NCBI GenBank assembly: GCA_003427395.1
Contig: BFEA01000517.1
Location: forward strand, 85,394 to 134,739
Direction of reading: 5' to 3'
Origin: Chara braunii
Taxonomy: Eukaryota; Streptophyta; Charophyceae; Charales; Characeae
Length of the DNA: 49,346 bases
Shown here: in pieces, positions 40,936-49,346 of the stretch
Position numbering within the stretch: position 1 is the first letter of the stretch
Layout of the letters: each line of letters opens with the position of its first letter
Program-made: the position numbers and the translations under genes
The notes under the pieces: generated by a model
What the model saw: the letters and a program-made list of their open reading frames with translations, nothing else
The model's database searches: none
What the model was told of the DNA's origin: nothing

Positions 40936-41600
40936 CAGTCAAAAATAGGTTAATTCAATCTAAATTAGAAGATATTTGTTGTAGTGGAATTAAAGTTTAA
41001 TAAAGACATTTCATAAATTCATCCAGGCTTTCATTCCATTTTCAACAAATAAATGTAGTTGGAAGGGAAAGCTCGTTTTTAGACAGGAACTTATTGAACA
41101 AAACAAGAAATTTTAAAATTTGACACTTGAAAATTTAGCGTTCTTAAACCACTAGAGTTCCCAAAAACAAATATCAATTTAGCGTTCTTAAACCACCAGA
41201 GTCTCTAGAGATTTACTCGTGCAAACTCGACAATTGAAAATAAAGGATTGCATATTATTATGATCAATGTTGCCATTACGGAATATAAACCTTAGTTATT
41301 TTTTCCGATATCTATATCAGACCGAAAATTGAACATCGAAAGGACATGGAAATAACCATTCCGGGGCTTGAGCAAAATTGTCGCACGGGTTATTCCAGAA
41401 GTTTAGGGGTGCCAAGGGGTTTTGAAACCTCTGGGACCTCGTTGTGGTGGAGAATCAAATAACGGCCCCGTGAAATTCGAAAAAAAAAAAAAAGACTCGT
41501 TTTGGGTCATCGACCAACTAAGATTGATGACCCAGATTGGGTCATTTTTTAATTTGAAATCACGCCGGTGCGTTTCGGACTGCGCACGGGTAATGGCCTG
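40936..41600 (+). repeat. 660-bp dispersed duplication, copy 1
   Basis: This aligns along its length with 46692-47347 at high identity. It begins inside AT-rich MITE sequence (cagtcaaaaataggttaatt) and continues into shared non-MITE sequence: tagcgttcttaaaccac repeated twice, ggacatggaaataaccattc, ggggtgccaaggggttttg, and a gggtcatcgacc / gatgaccc hairpin. It ends at ctgcgcacgg. The composite nature suggests duplication after MITE insertion, or a larger mobile unit. Confidence 0.8.
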
Positions 41601-41920
41601 CATGTTTTCAACACCACCATCTTTGGCCATTTTTTATTTATTTTTGGCATAGATTAATGCCCTAAAAATTTATAGATGTGTACTTCACAGAATACAAAAC
41701 CCACTAAAAAAGTTTCAAAAAATAATAAAATTGTTTAGACCCTGAACTAAAGTGAAAACATGAAGTAAAAAGTAAAAAAATACGTGGGCGAGCACGTTTT
41801 GACACCGCCATCTTTAGCGATTGTTAATTCTTATTTGGCTTAGGCAAATGACTTGAAAATTTAAAGGCATGTACCTGACATCAAAAAGAAGTCACAAAAA
41901 AAAAATTCAGAAAAACCTAG
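41600..41920. other. AT-rich intergenic sequence with a weak duplication
   Basis: caacaccaccatctttggccatttttt (41609-41636) is echoed by gacaccgccatctttagcgattgtt (41799-41824), each followed by tatttggc- and aaatttaNag-type text. This is an old duplication of about 190 bp. No gene is seen. Confidence 0.4.
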
Positions 41921-41924
41921 TTAT

Positions 41925-42112
41925 CTTTAGGCCCCGAAAATGTTTTTGGCGGGGGCCGAACGCCGTCGGGTTCGAACCTCGTACGGGACCCCGAACGCCT
42001 GTACGTATGGAGGTCTGCCCGGGGACCTCCGTACGTACGGGCTGGTGACCCTATATATATATAAATATATATAGAAAGAGAGAGAGTTAGTTTAAAAATA
42101 TATATATATATT
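41925..42112. repeat. GC-rich hairpin with (TA)n, possible small element
   Basis: tgtacgtatggaggt / acctccgtacgtacgg forms a stem of about 15 bp (42000-42040) beside cgaacg-rich sequence. Two TA-rich runs follow. A similar GC-rich patch occurs at 48570-48670. Confidence 0.5.
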
Positions 42113-42285
42113 ACAATGTCCGAATACAAGATGTAATGGTATTGTTTTCGTGCACGTTACAACACAGATATGGGTAACACATTATTCACGATGAAATCCA
42201 AATCACTTTATACAAATCAAAACAGCCATTATTTTGTGAACGTCGTTCATGTTTTACGCACACACCACGACAATCACAGTACATA

Positions 42286-42738
42286 TTAACGAAACGACAG
42301 TGTCTTTATTGAAGTAACTGAACGCGTCGACGTTTGTGAAGATGATACAGTGTTGTCCCATTTAAATGACGGTGACCCCGAAGCCTGTGTTGTCCTCCCA
42401 GTCAGATAGCGACCACACACGAGACAACGACCCTCGCTATTACACCCCCCATTCCCCGCAGTCGATATATGTTGTCCTACGTATATATTGTCCACATGTG
42501 GTCGGATCGCAATCGACACTTCGTGTTTTTTTCCTTCGATCGACATTTTTCTGTCTATCAGTCGTTGTTCTTCTACACCAATCTCTTCACGCAATGTTTG
42601 CAAATCTGCGTGCGTACGGCGAGCGAGTTTAGCTGCTGCGTGCAACCGTTTGCTTGCTATATCGAGATTGTTGATAACATCTTGTATTACTCGTCTTGCA
42701 TCCTGCAAATCTTTCTCGACCTACATACTGATACGTAT
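42286..42738 (-). CDS. Candidate 3' exon, coiled-coil protein of unknown function
   Basis: A minus-strand open frame ends at a stop at 42286. It begins after a possible acceptor (tatgtag before gtcgagaaagat) and encodes a Leu/Glu/Arg-rich segment of about 65 residues with heptad-like spacing. A loop with CLVCGRYLTG and a Ser/Thr-rich tail follow. Composition is protein-like and unrelated to the repeats around it. Part of it (42640-42738) is copied in the inverted triplication. I do not recognise the family. Together with 43900-44144 and 44666-44834 it may form one gene, but exon phases could not be reconciled. Confidence 0.35.
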
Positions 42739-42833
42739 CGAACCCTAAGAACTGCGTACACATACCCAGGTCAACAAAATGTTTGTAAATACAATAAGTA
42801 ACGAAACACATCACTATGGATTGCACACCATAA

Positions 42834-42874
<41 letters not shown>

Positions 42875-43317
42875 TCTCTCACACATACACACACACGCAC
42901 ACATACACACACATACTTCATTGGTTCATAAAGCGATTAACATCGATCATAACAACAACATATAGGCAACTATGCATCTTGTCTCATTAGCCTTGAGTTA
43001 CAAACATTTTGTTGACATAGGTATGTGTACGCAGTTCTTAGGGTTCGATGCGTATCAGTATGTTGGTCGAGAAAGATTTGCAGGATGCAAGACGAGTAAT
43101 ACAAGATGTTATCAACAATCTCGATATAGCAAGCAAACGGTTGCATGCAGATTGTTGATAACATCTTGTATTACTCGTCTTGCATCTTGCAAATCTTTCT
43201 CGACCAACATACTGATACGCATCGAACCCTAAGAACTGCGTACACATACCTATGTCAACAAAATGTTTGTAAATACAATAAGTAATGAAAGACATCACTA
43301 TGGATTGCACACCATAA

Positions 43318-43377
<60 letters not shown>

Positions 43378-43491
43378 TACACACACACGCACACATACAC
43401 ACACATACTTCATTGGTTCATAAAACGATTAACATCGATCATAACAACATCATATAGGCAACTATGCATCTTGTCTCATTAGCCTTGAGTT
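42640..43491. repeat. Inverted triplication (copy A, inverted copy B, copy A')
   Basis: Copy A (42640-42999) is followed by B (43000-43145), the reverse complement of 42640-42787. A' (43150-43491) then repeats 42664-42999. B and A' form a near-perfect palindrome with arms of about 110 bp and a loop of about 30 bp (around 43118-43150). CT and CA arrays are inside A and A'. Junctions are at gagtt/acaaac and ggttgca/tgcag. Confidence 0.88.
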
Positions 43492-43499
43492 TTTTAAAT

Positions 43500-44144
43500 C
43501 AGGGAAGCCAATAATCCAGAAATTTGGCGGTGTTGAAGGCCTGTGTTGGTTATCCTTATGTCGCGAACATTCTTGCACAATACTATTTCGCTCTTTCCCA
43601 TGCATACCCAAAGCATCCAGACAATGCTTATAGTCATAACAATCATGGCCCTTCAACAACTCTCTTTCTGATTTTTTCTTGCACATCCAAATGCTTTTTG
43701 AGTCAGGACTCTGGAGCCTTCCCGTGTTTTGTGATACGCGAGACTCGAGACTTCTCGGAGCAACCTATCCAATGAGATATAATTTCTTTCGAATTTTTTT
43801 TGTCATCCCCTTGCAAACCTTCGTTGTACTCCTGATCATAAATAATGACGCCCTTGTGATTCGGACGGCACGCCCTCGTGTGCTCCTGGAACCCAGAAAA
43901 TGGACACAAGCGATCTGATATTGTTTTTTTTCCCCTTCGTCCCGACGACGGAGCGGAGTTCATTAGGAGCGACGATCGATGCTTTCCATAGTGAATCAAG
44001 CGCCGTATCAGCTTCACGCAAACTGGCGGCAACCACTTCCATCAAGTCATGAAATGTACGCAGACTTTCATCAACGACCACTAACTTTTCCCGAACATCG
44101 TTGTCCAGTGTTTTTTTTTGCATAAACTTTATGATCTCACTGTT
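43500..44144 (-). CDS. Candidate internal exon(s), unknown protein
   Basis: After a plausible acceptor (gtctcgatgtgcag), the minus-strand frame from 44144 reads a charged helical segment including REKLVVVDESLRTFHDLMEV and AASLREADTALDSLWKA. It then runs into an A8 homopolymer near 43925. A one-base shift there opens a second frame to about 43703. A further Lys/Cys-rich open stretch is at 43462-43686. The homopolymer may hide an assembly indel. No family is recognised. Confidence 0.3.
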
Positions 44145-44189
44145 CTGCACATCGAGACCAAACAATTGTCGATTATATCGCGATCAAAC

Positions 44190-44600
44190 ATACCCGACTG
44201 CTGCACTGAATGATTGACCGATTGATTGTTAGACTGATTCATTGATTGACATAGTGATTGATCAATTGACATATCCGAGGTCAATGAATTTACTGACTGA
44301 CTGATTGATTGACAATTTCATTGACCAACTAATGTGGTGATTAATAGCTCGTTTGAACGCCTGGTTGAAAGACTAGTGGACTGATTGATCGATCAGTGAA
44401 CAGGTGGATTGATTGGTGAACTAGAAGATCGATCGACGGTCTGACGGACAAACTGGTTCATTGACCGGCTGATGGACTTATTGATTGCTTGATTGAATGC
44501 CTGGTTGACAGACGAATTGATCGATGGACTGACGGATCATTGCTCAATGGACTGACTAACTTTGTGATTGATTTACTAAGTGGCTGACATAAACATCGAT
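44190..44600. repeat. Degenerate TGAT/TGAC tetranucleotide region
   Basis: Sequence is dominated by attgattg, actgactg and gattgac words with substitutions. It lies in the would-be intron between candidate exons. Confidence 0.7.
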
Positions 44601-44665
44601 TTACTGATTGGTTGACACAAACATCGATTTACTGAGTGGTTGACATAAACACACTGTACTCTCAC

Positions 44666-44834
44666 CGTCAACCAGTACGACGTAGTGCTTCGTGTCCATT
44701 CTATCCCGCGAATCGAAAGTGGACAATTCACCAGGACTCTCAGCTCTGACAGGGCAAGTGAGAAAATAGTAGTCTACCGAGCGATTGTTTGTTAAGCGAG
44801 CACTATGCAACAATTCGATAATTCTAGATGCCAT
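44666..44834 (-). CDS. Candidate first exon, unknown protein
   Basis: ATG at 44832-44834 opens a minus-strand frame of about 56 codons of normal composition (it begins MASRIIELLHSARL and includes Tyr, Phe, Cys and Arg-Asp pairs). It ends at a good donor context, GAC-G|GTGAGAG, at 44665. The frame continues past the donor but turns into TGAT-repeat sequence, consistent with intron. Phase 1 here does not match the open phase of the 44144 exon, so an unseen exon or different splice sites would be needed. Confidence 0.3.
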
Positions 44835-45235
44835 ATCCGATGAACGTTGAACCTTTTAAATATATGTCGAGTATTTATATTGTTTGCACAATTCTTTTTA
44901 CGAATTGTAAGAGCTTCCATTCATGAGAACATATACGAAATTCATAGACTGATTGGTTACCTGGTTGATTTATTCCTTGATTCGTCTGATAATCCGATTG
45001 ATTTAGTGGTCCAATAATCCGATTCATCGATTGGATGATTGATTGATGGATTGATTGATGGATAGATTGATGGATTGATTAATTGGTTTATTGATTGATA
45101 TATTGGTTGAATGATCGACAGATCGATCGATTCATTGACCAATCGATCGATTCACGGATTGACTAAAAAATTGATTGATTGATTCCTTGAATGATTAATT
45201 GATTAAGTGACGGGGAGTTACTCGTCAACTTTGGC
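44835..45235. repeat. AT-rich sequence passing into TGAT repeats
   Basis: Upstream of the candidate first exon, 44835-44940 is AT-rich and unique (possible promoter, with no clear TATA placement). From 44950 it becomes degenerate gattgatt repeats. Confidence 0.5.
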
Positions 45236-45269
45236 ATCATCTATCGGTATGCATGTCGTAAGTCGAATG

Positions 45270-45321
45270 TGGTTGATTTGATTGATGGTGTGTGTATGTG
45301 TGTGTGTGTGTATGCGTGTGA

Positions 45322-45377
<56 letters not shown>

Positions 45378-45692
45378 GTGTGTCTGTGTGTGTTTGTGTG
45401 TGTGTGTGTGTGCACGTATGTATGTGCGACTGACTGACTGACTCATTGAATGACTGACCGATTGATTGATTGGTTGGTTGACTGATTGGTAGATGGATTG
45501 ATTGATTGATTGATTTATTGATTGATTTATTGATTGATTAATTGATGGCTGACTGACTGACTGATTGATTGACTGACTCACCAATTGATAGAGCCAATGA
45601 TGGACAGAGTGATAGACTCACCGATTGATTGAATTGATTGATTGATTGATTGATTGATTATGTGTGTGTGGGAAAGTACCAGATGTGTGTAT

Positions 45693-45738
<46 letters not shown>

Positions 45739-45786
45739 CTGGCTGACTGACTCATTGAATGACTGGTCGACTGATTGATTGGTTGG

Positions 45787-45834
<48 letters not shown>

Positions 45835-45905
45835 CTGACTGACTGATGGACTGACTGACTGACTGGCTAACTGACTGACTAACTGGTTGACGAACAGTGG
45901 AATGA
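45270..45905. repeat. Alternating (GT)n and (TGAT/TGAC)n arrays
   Basis: GT arrays at 45285-45415 and 45661-45737 each lead into gactgactgactcattgaatgact and then TGAT arrays. The order (TGAT)n-(GT)n-gactgactgactcattgaatgac-(TGAT)n occurs twice, so this is a higher-order duplication. Confidence 0.85.
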
Positions 45906-45965
45906 TAATTTTTAAATATGAAGGAATTTTTTTTGATGAAATGTTTTTTCAACTTTCATTTACAT
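45893..45965 (+). mobile_element. AT-rich MITE family, right-end fragment
   Basis: ggaatgataatttttaaata, then gaaggaattttttttgatgaaatgttttttcaactttcatt, matches the right end of the copies at 2848-3775 and 9594-10075. The rest of the element is absent. Confidence 0.7.
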
Positions 45966-46430
45966 TTTAGGGTTATTGGGTATAAGGGGTGTAGCGGGGT
46001 ATTAGAGGGTGTAATTGTGGCTTTAGGGGGGGTGAGGCTCAGTGGGACCATGGGTTGTTAATTCAATTTTACGAGTATCAGGTATAAGCGGATGGGAAGG
46101 AGGGGGTTTAATTACGTTTTTGCGGTATAGGGTATAAAGGGGGTAGTAAGGGGTGTGAACTTTGAAGGAAGTGCTATAGGGTGTCGAGTGTAAGAGGTGT
46201 TGAGTGGTTTTTTAGTAAAAGGGGAATGTATGGGGTGTTGAAGTGGGGGTTGAAAGGGCTTCCGCGGCGGAAGTGGCGTCTGGGTGTTATGGGTATACAA
46301 GCAGCGCAGTGGGGGTAATGAGCAACTTTAGGCATACGGAAGTATTGAGAGGTTTAAGGCGGGGTGCAAGATGTGTTTTTTAACCCCGTCGGATATGGAA
46401 ACCTAAGGTGCTCCTCAAACACACCTCCCC
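45965..46430. repeat. G-skewed degenerate repeat
   Basis: Phrases such as gggtataaggggtgtag, agggtataaagggggtagtaaggggtg and agggtgtcgagtgtaagaggtg recur about every 30-60 bp. The plus strand is strongly G rich and could form quadruplexes. It is not canonical TTTAGGG telomere repeat. Confidence 0.5.
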
Positions 46431-46468
46431 CACCCTCTCAAAAATAATAATAAAAAATAAATAAATAA

Positions 46469-46870
46469 TTAAATATCATTTTACAATAAAATTGCATTTC
46501 AAATTTTAATTTTTTATTCCATCCTAAAAAAATGTCGTTCCAGTTTCGAAATTTTTCGTCTTACTAAAAAAACTTTCATTTCAAGAATGGGGTATCCCAT
46601 CTTATTTGAATTGCGTGCTAAATATGGAATGAAAGTCGGGATGAGTTCATGAAAATTTTAATTGGATTGTTATTCTATATAAGAATTTTCAGTCAAAAAT
46701 AGGTTAATTCAATCTAAATTAGAAGATATTTGTTATAGTGGAATGAAAGTTTAATAAAGACATTTCAGAAATTGATCTAGGCTTTCATTCCATTTTTAAC
46801 AAATAAATGTTGTTGGAAGGGAAAAGTCGTTTTTAGACAGGAACTTATTGAACAAAACAAGAAATTTTAA
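46469..46870 (+). mobile_element. AT-rich MITE family, copy 3 (right end replaced)
   Basis: It matches copies 1 and 2 from the left end (tcatttNacaNtaaaatt) through ccaagaatggggtatcc-like and gaatgaaag blocks to ggaacttattgaacaaaac. It then diverges at aaattttgacaattg, where the 660-bp shared unit continues. Confidence 0.7.
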
Positions 46871-47347
46871 AATTTGACAATTGAAAATTTAGCGTTCTTA
46901 AACCACTAGAGTTCCCCAAAACAAATATCAATTTAGCGTTTTTAAACCACCAGAGTCTCTAGAGATTTACTCGTGCAAACTTGACAATTGAAAATAGAGG
47001 ATTGCATATTATTATGATCAATGTTGCTATTAAGGAATATAAACCTAAGTTATTTTTTTCGATATCTATATCAGACCGAAAATGAACCCCGAAAGGACAT
47101 GGAAATAACCATTCCGGAGCTTGCGCAAAATTGTCGCACGGGTTATTCCAGAAATTTAGGGGTGCCAAGGGGTTTTGGAACCTTTGGGACCTCGTCGTGG
47201 TGGCGAATCAAATAACGGCCCCGCGAAATTCGAAAAAAAAAACAACTCGTTTTGGGTCATCGACCAATTAAGATTGATGACCCAGATTAAGTCATTTCTT
47301 AATTCGAAATCACGCCGGTGCGTTTCGGACTGCGCACGGTAAATGGC
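46692..47347 (+). repeat. 660-bp dispersed duplication, copy 2
   Basis: Direct-orientation partner of 40936-41600, with scattered substitutions and small indels. This copy is preceded by the left part of the MITE that copy 1 lacks, so copy 1 is truncated on the left at cagtcaaaaat. Confidence 0.8.
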
Positions 47348-48362
47348 ATGGCCCCCCCCTTCCTCCCTACCAACGGCTCGCGGCTACATAGTCGTGCCTC
47401 CTGCTGCTCGCTCCCCTTGTCCTCCTCTGTCGACAATGAGGTCAGGTACCCCGCTGCCCTGCATGTCCGTTGCGGGCGCCATTGTCGGGAGCCTCGTCCT
47501 CCTCCTCTGTCGACGATGAGGTCAAGTACCCCCTTCAACCTCCTCCTCTTTCTGTTCCTCATTCTCCTCATCCTCCTCGTCCTCCTCGTCCTCGTCCTTC
47601 CTTTCGTCATCGTCCACATCGTCCTCCTTCTCCTCCTCCTCCTCCACCTCCTCCTCCCCCTCCTGCACATCATTATCATCTTGAAGCTCATCTTCCTCCT
47701 CCTCCTCCTCCTCCTCTTGTTCCTTCTCCTTCAACTCCTCCGCTTTTCCTCCTCCTCCGCGTGTTGTCCTCCTCCCTCTCCTCCTCTTCCTCCACCTTTT
47801 TCGCGACCTCCTCCATTTCCTCCTAATGATCATCTTCTTCTCCTTCCTCCTCCTCCTCCTCCTCTTCCTCGTCTTCCTTGTCCTCCACATTTTTCTTCTC
47901 GTCTTCTTCTCCTCCTCGTCCTCCTCCTCTTGCTCGTACTCCTCTTCCTCGTCCTCTTTTTCTTCTTCTTCTTCTTCTTCTTCCTTTTTTCTTCCTTCTT
48001 GTTTTCTACAGTTCCACTTCTTCTTCTTCCTCCTCCTACTCCTCCTCGTACTCCTCCTTCGTGTGTCTTCCTGCTCCTCTTCCTCCTCCACAATTTTCTC
48101 CTCCTCCTCCTCTTCTCCTTCTCTTTTTTTCTTGTTGTTGTTGTTGTTGTTGTTGTTCTTCTTCTTCTTCTTCTTCTTCTTCTTCTTCTTCTTCTTCTTC
48201 TTCTTCTTCTTCTTCTTTGTCCTCTTCTCGTTTTTTTCCTCGGAGTCCTCCTCCTCCTCATCTTCCTTTTCTTTTTCCTCCTCTTCCTCCTCCTCCTCCT
48301 CCTTCTCCTCGATATCATGTTGCCCCCGCCAGCTACCGCCTTGCCACAATCTTTTTTTTTTT
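47348..48362. repeat. About 850-bp polypyrimidine tract (CTC, TTC, TTG triplets)
   Basis: From about 47500 the plus strand is almost pure C/T triplets, including a TTC array of about 20 units (48154-48217) preceded by a (TTG)7 run. At 47400-47520 a cctcctctgtcgacRatgag phrase occurs twice. Long Leu/Ser-rich or Glu/Lys/Arg-rich frames on both strands are compositional. Confidence 0.9.
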
Positions 48363-48365
48363 TTA

Positions 48366-48400
<35 letters not shown>

Positions 48401-48540
48401 TTGTTCCAATCAAATCGAATGATTTATTCAGATTCTTCATTGAATGAAAATCAAGATCCAATTCAATCAATTGATTCGATCGGAATAATTGATTGATTGA
48501 CTGATCGATCGAAAAAAGAACAAAAAGAATTAAGGTGGTC
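48363..48540. repeat. (AATC)n array and degenerate flank
   Basis: Pure aatc repeats at 48366-48400, then diverged aatc/gatt sequence with a gatcgatcg palindrome. Confidence 0.85.
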
Positions 48541-48559
48541 TGCAATCAGTGCAATGTAG

Positions 48560-48780
48560 TCCCTTTTACGTCGTATGGGGGATCTCCGTACGGCCCGTGC
48601 ATGCGGATGTATGGACGGTCGTACAGTCATACAGGCGGGTCCTGTCCGAACGTGTCTAGGCTCCGTGGGCAGGTGACCGGGGGGGGTTGACCCCCAAGGA
48701 TGGCATGGGGGTTCTTTAGGGGCCCCTTAGTATTTTTAATCTTTTTAAAATTTAAATTATTGTAAAATAGGAAAAAAAAA
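48560..48780. repeat. GC-rich palindromic patch with AT-rich tail
   Basis: Contains ctccgtacggcccgtgcatg, cgtacagtcatacagg, ggggggttgacccccaa and aggggcccctta, then an AT-rich stretch. It resembles the element ends at 41925-42112 and 5585-5965. Confidence 0.45.
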
Positions 48781-48786
48781 AACAAA

Positions 48787-49031
48787 ATCGAATGAATCTA
48801 CCGCTGGAACTAGAAAATATACATTTTCATATTTTTTCTTTTTTTTAATGTGTGTGTGTGTGTGTGTGTATGTGTGTGTGTGTGTGTGAGAGAGAGAGAA
48901 ACTGACCTCGTGGTACTTTCATTGAACGGCTGAGAAAAATCGAATGAATCTACCGCTAGAACATGTCATTGAAGATATATATTGCCACACTTGTTTTTGT
49001 GTGTGTGTGTGAATGTGTGAGTGTGTGTGTG

Positions 49032-49064
<33 letters not shown>

Positions 49065-49275
49065 GACAGAGAGAGAGAGAGGGTAAGTCTCCAAGCTCGC
49101 CGCTGGCCTCCTCGTACTTCCATTGAATGGATGAGCAAAACCGTCTCTGGAAATATACACTACCACACTTGTTTCCGTGTGCGTATGTGTGTGTGTGTGT
49201 GTGTCTGTGTGTGTGTATGTGTGTGTGTATGTGCTTGTGTGTGTGTGTATGTGTGTGTGTGTGTGTGTTCGCGTG
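48787..49275. repeat. Satellite of about 150-200 bp with embedded (GT)n and (GA)n
   Basis: Three units share the order cgaatgaatcta-ccgct(g/a)gaac, then atatacattN/atatattgcc, then cttgttt(t/c), (GT)n, (GA)n, then ctcgt(g/a)(g/c)tacttNcattgaa(c/t)gg(c/a)tgag. Units start near 48789, 48941 and about 49138. The last has lost the gaatgaatct word. Confidence 0.75.
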
Positions 49276-49292
49276 GGTGAGGCGACCCCCCC

Positions 49293-49346
49293 AGACCCAA
49301 TCAATCAATCAATCGATCGGCAAAAAAAAAAAAAAAAAAAAAGGGT
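49293..49346. repeat. (AATC)n and poly-A at the window end
   Basis: A short aatc array (49300-49315), a gatcgatcgg word and a poly-A run. Confidence 0.9.

Noticed and set aside
44957-45952. Ser-Ile-Asn-Gln and His-Thr repeat proteins
   Set aside because: Translations of TGAT and GT arrays.
45965-46430. Telomere or subtelomere repeat
   Set aside because: No run of TTTAGGG or a related unit; only G-rich degenerate phrases.
47318-48496. 392-codon plus-strand frame and long Glu/Lys/Arg minus-strand frames
   Set aside because: Pure composition effects of a polypyrimidine tract, with all frames open on both strands.

Overview
This is a repeat-dense eukaryotic nuclear segment. There are no operons, ribosome binding sites or compact gene order. 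It carries long microsatellites, non-LTR retrotransposons with plant-style ORF1 proteins, Penelope-like reverse transcriptase fragments, foldback elements and pieces of U6 snRNA that match the plant form. One intact protein gene, an intronless sodium/phosphate symporter of the PiT/PHO4 family, together with the plant-like U6 and retroelements, suggests a streptophyte alga such as Chara. That organism guess is inference; the window holds no marker gene that settles it.

Layout. 0-5.3 kb: short repeats, a degraded LINE tail (+), an AT-rich MITE split by a foldback element, and a Penelope-like RT tail (+). 5.4-6.8 kb: three copies of a short element with a constant core and variable ends, two of them in inverted orientation. 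6.9-13.6 kb: a decayed LINE (-), with its endonuclease split by an AT-rich MITE. 13.6-17 kb: pyrimidine-rich DNA, a minisatellite, a Penelope-like RT fragment (-) and GT/AATC arrays. 17.2-18.7 kb: a probable hAT transposase remnant (-). 18.77-18.88 kb: an assembly gap abutting leftover Nextera mate-pair junction adapter. 19.08-22.22 kb: a DNA-transposon-like unit with about 40-bp terminal inverted repeats.

22.39-31.97 kb is the most remarkable part. One U6 snRNA sequence on the minus strand is split by three retroelement insertions: a 5'-truncated LINE, a tRNA-derived SINE on the opposite strand, and a 7.76-kb LINE with ORF1, endonuclease, RT and zinc-binding tail. Each insertion is flanked by repeats that are U6 sequence, and the three U6 pieces join in order into a nearly complete U6. 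About 170 bp away lies a second U6 copy in head-to-head orientation.

32.2-36.6 kb: a GA-array assembly gap, a possible exon, and a degenerate array with ten CACGTG (G-box/ABRE-like) cores. 36.6-38.4 kb: the PiT gene (-). 38.4-42.2 kb: small tandem repeats, hairpins and one copy of a 660-bp dispersed duplication whose partner is at 46.7 kb. 42.3-44.8 kb: candidate exons of an unrecognised coiled-coil protein gene (-), disturbed by an inverted triplication. 44.2-49.3 kb: TGAT, GT, TTC and CTC arrays, a G-rich repeat, and a satellite with embedded GT arrays.

Apart from the phosphate transporter, nearly everything interpretable is mobile or repetitive DNA, and most retroelement reading frames are broken by frameshifts or stops.
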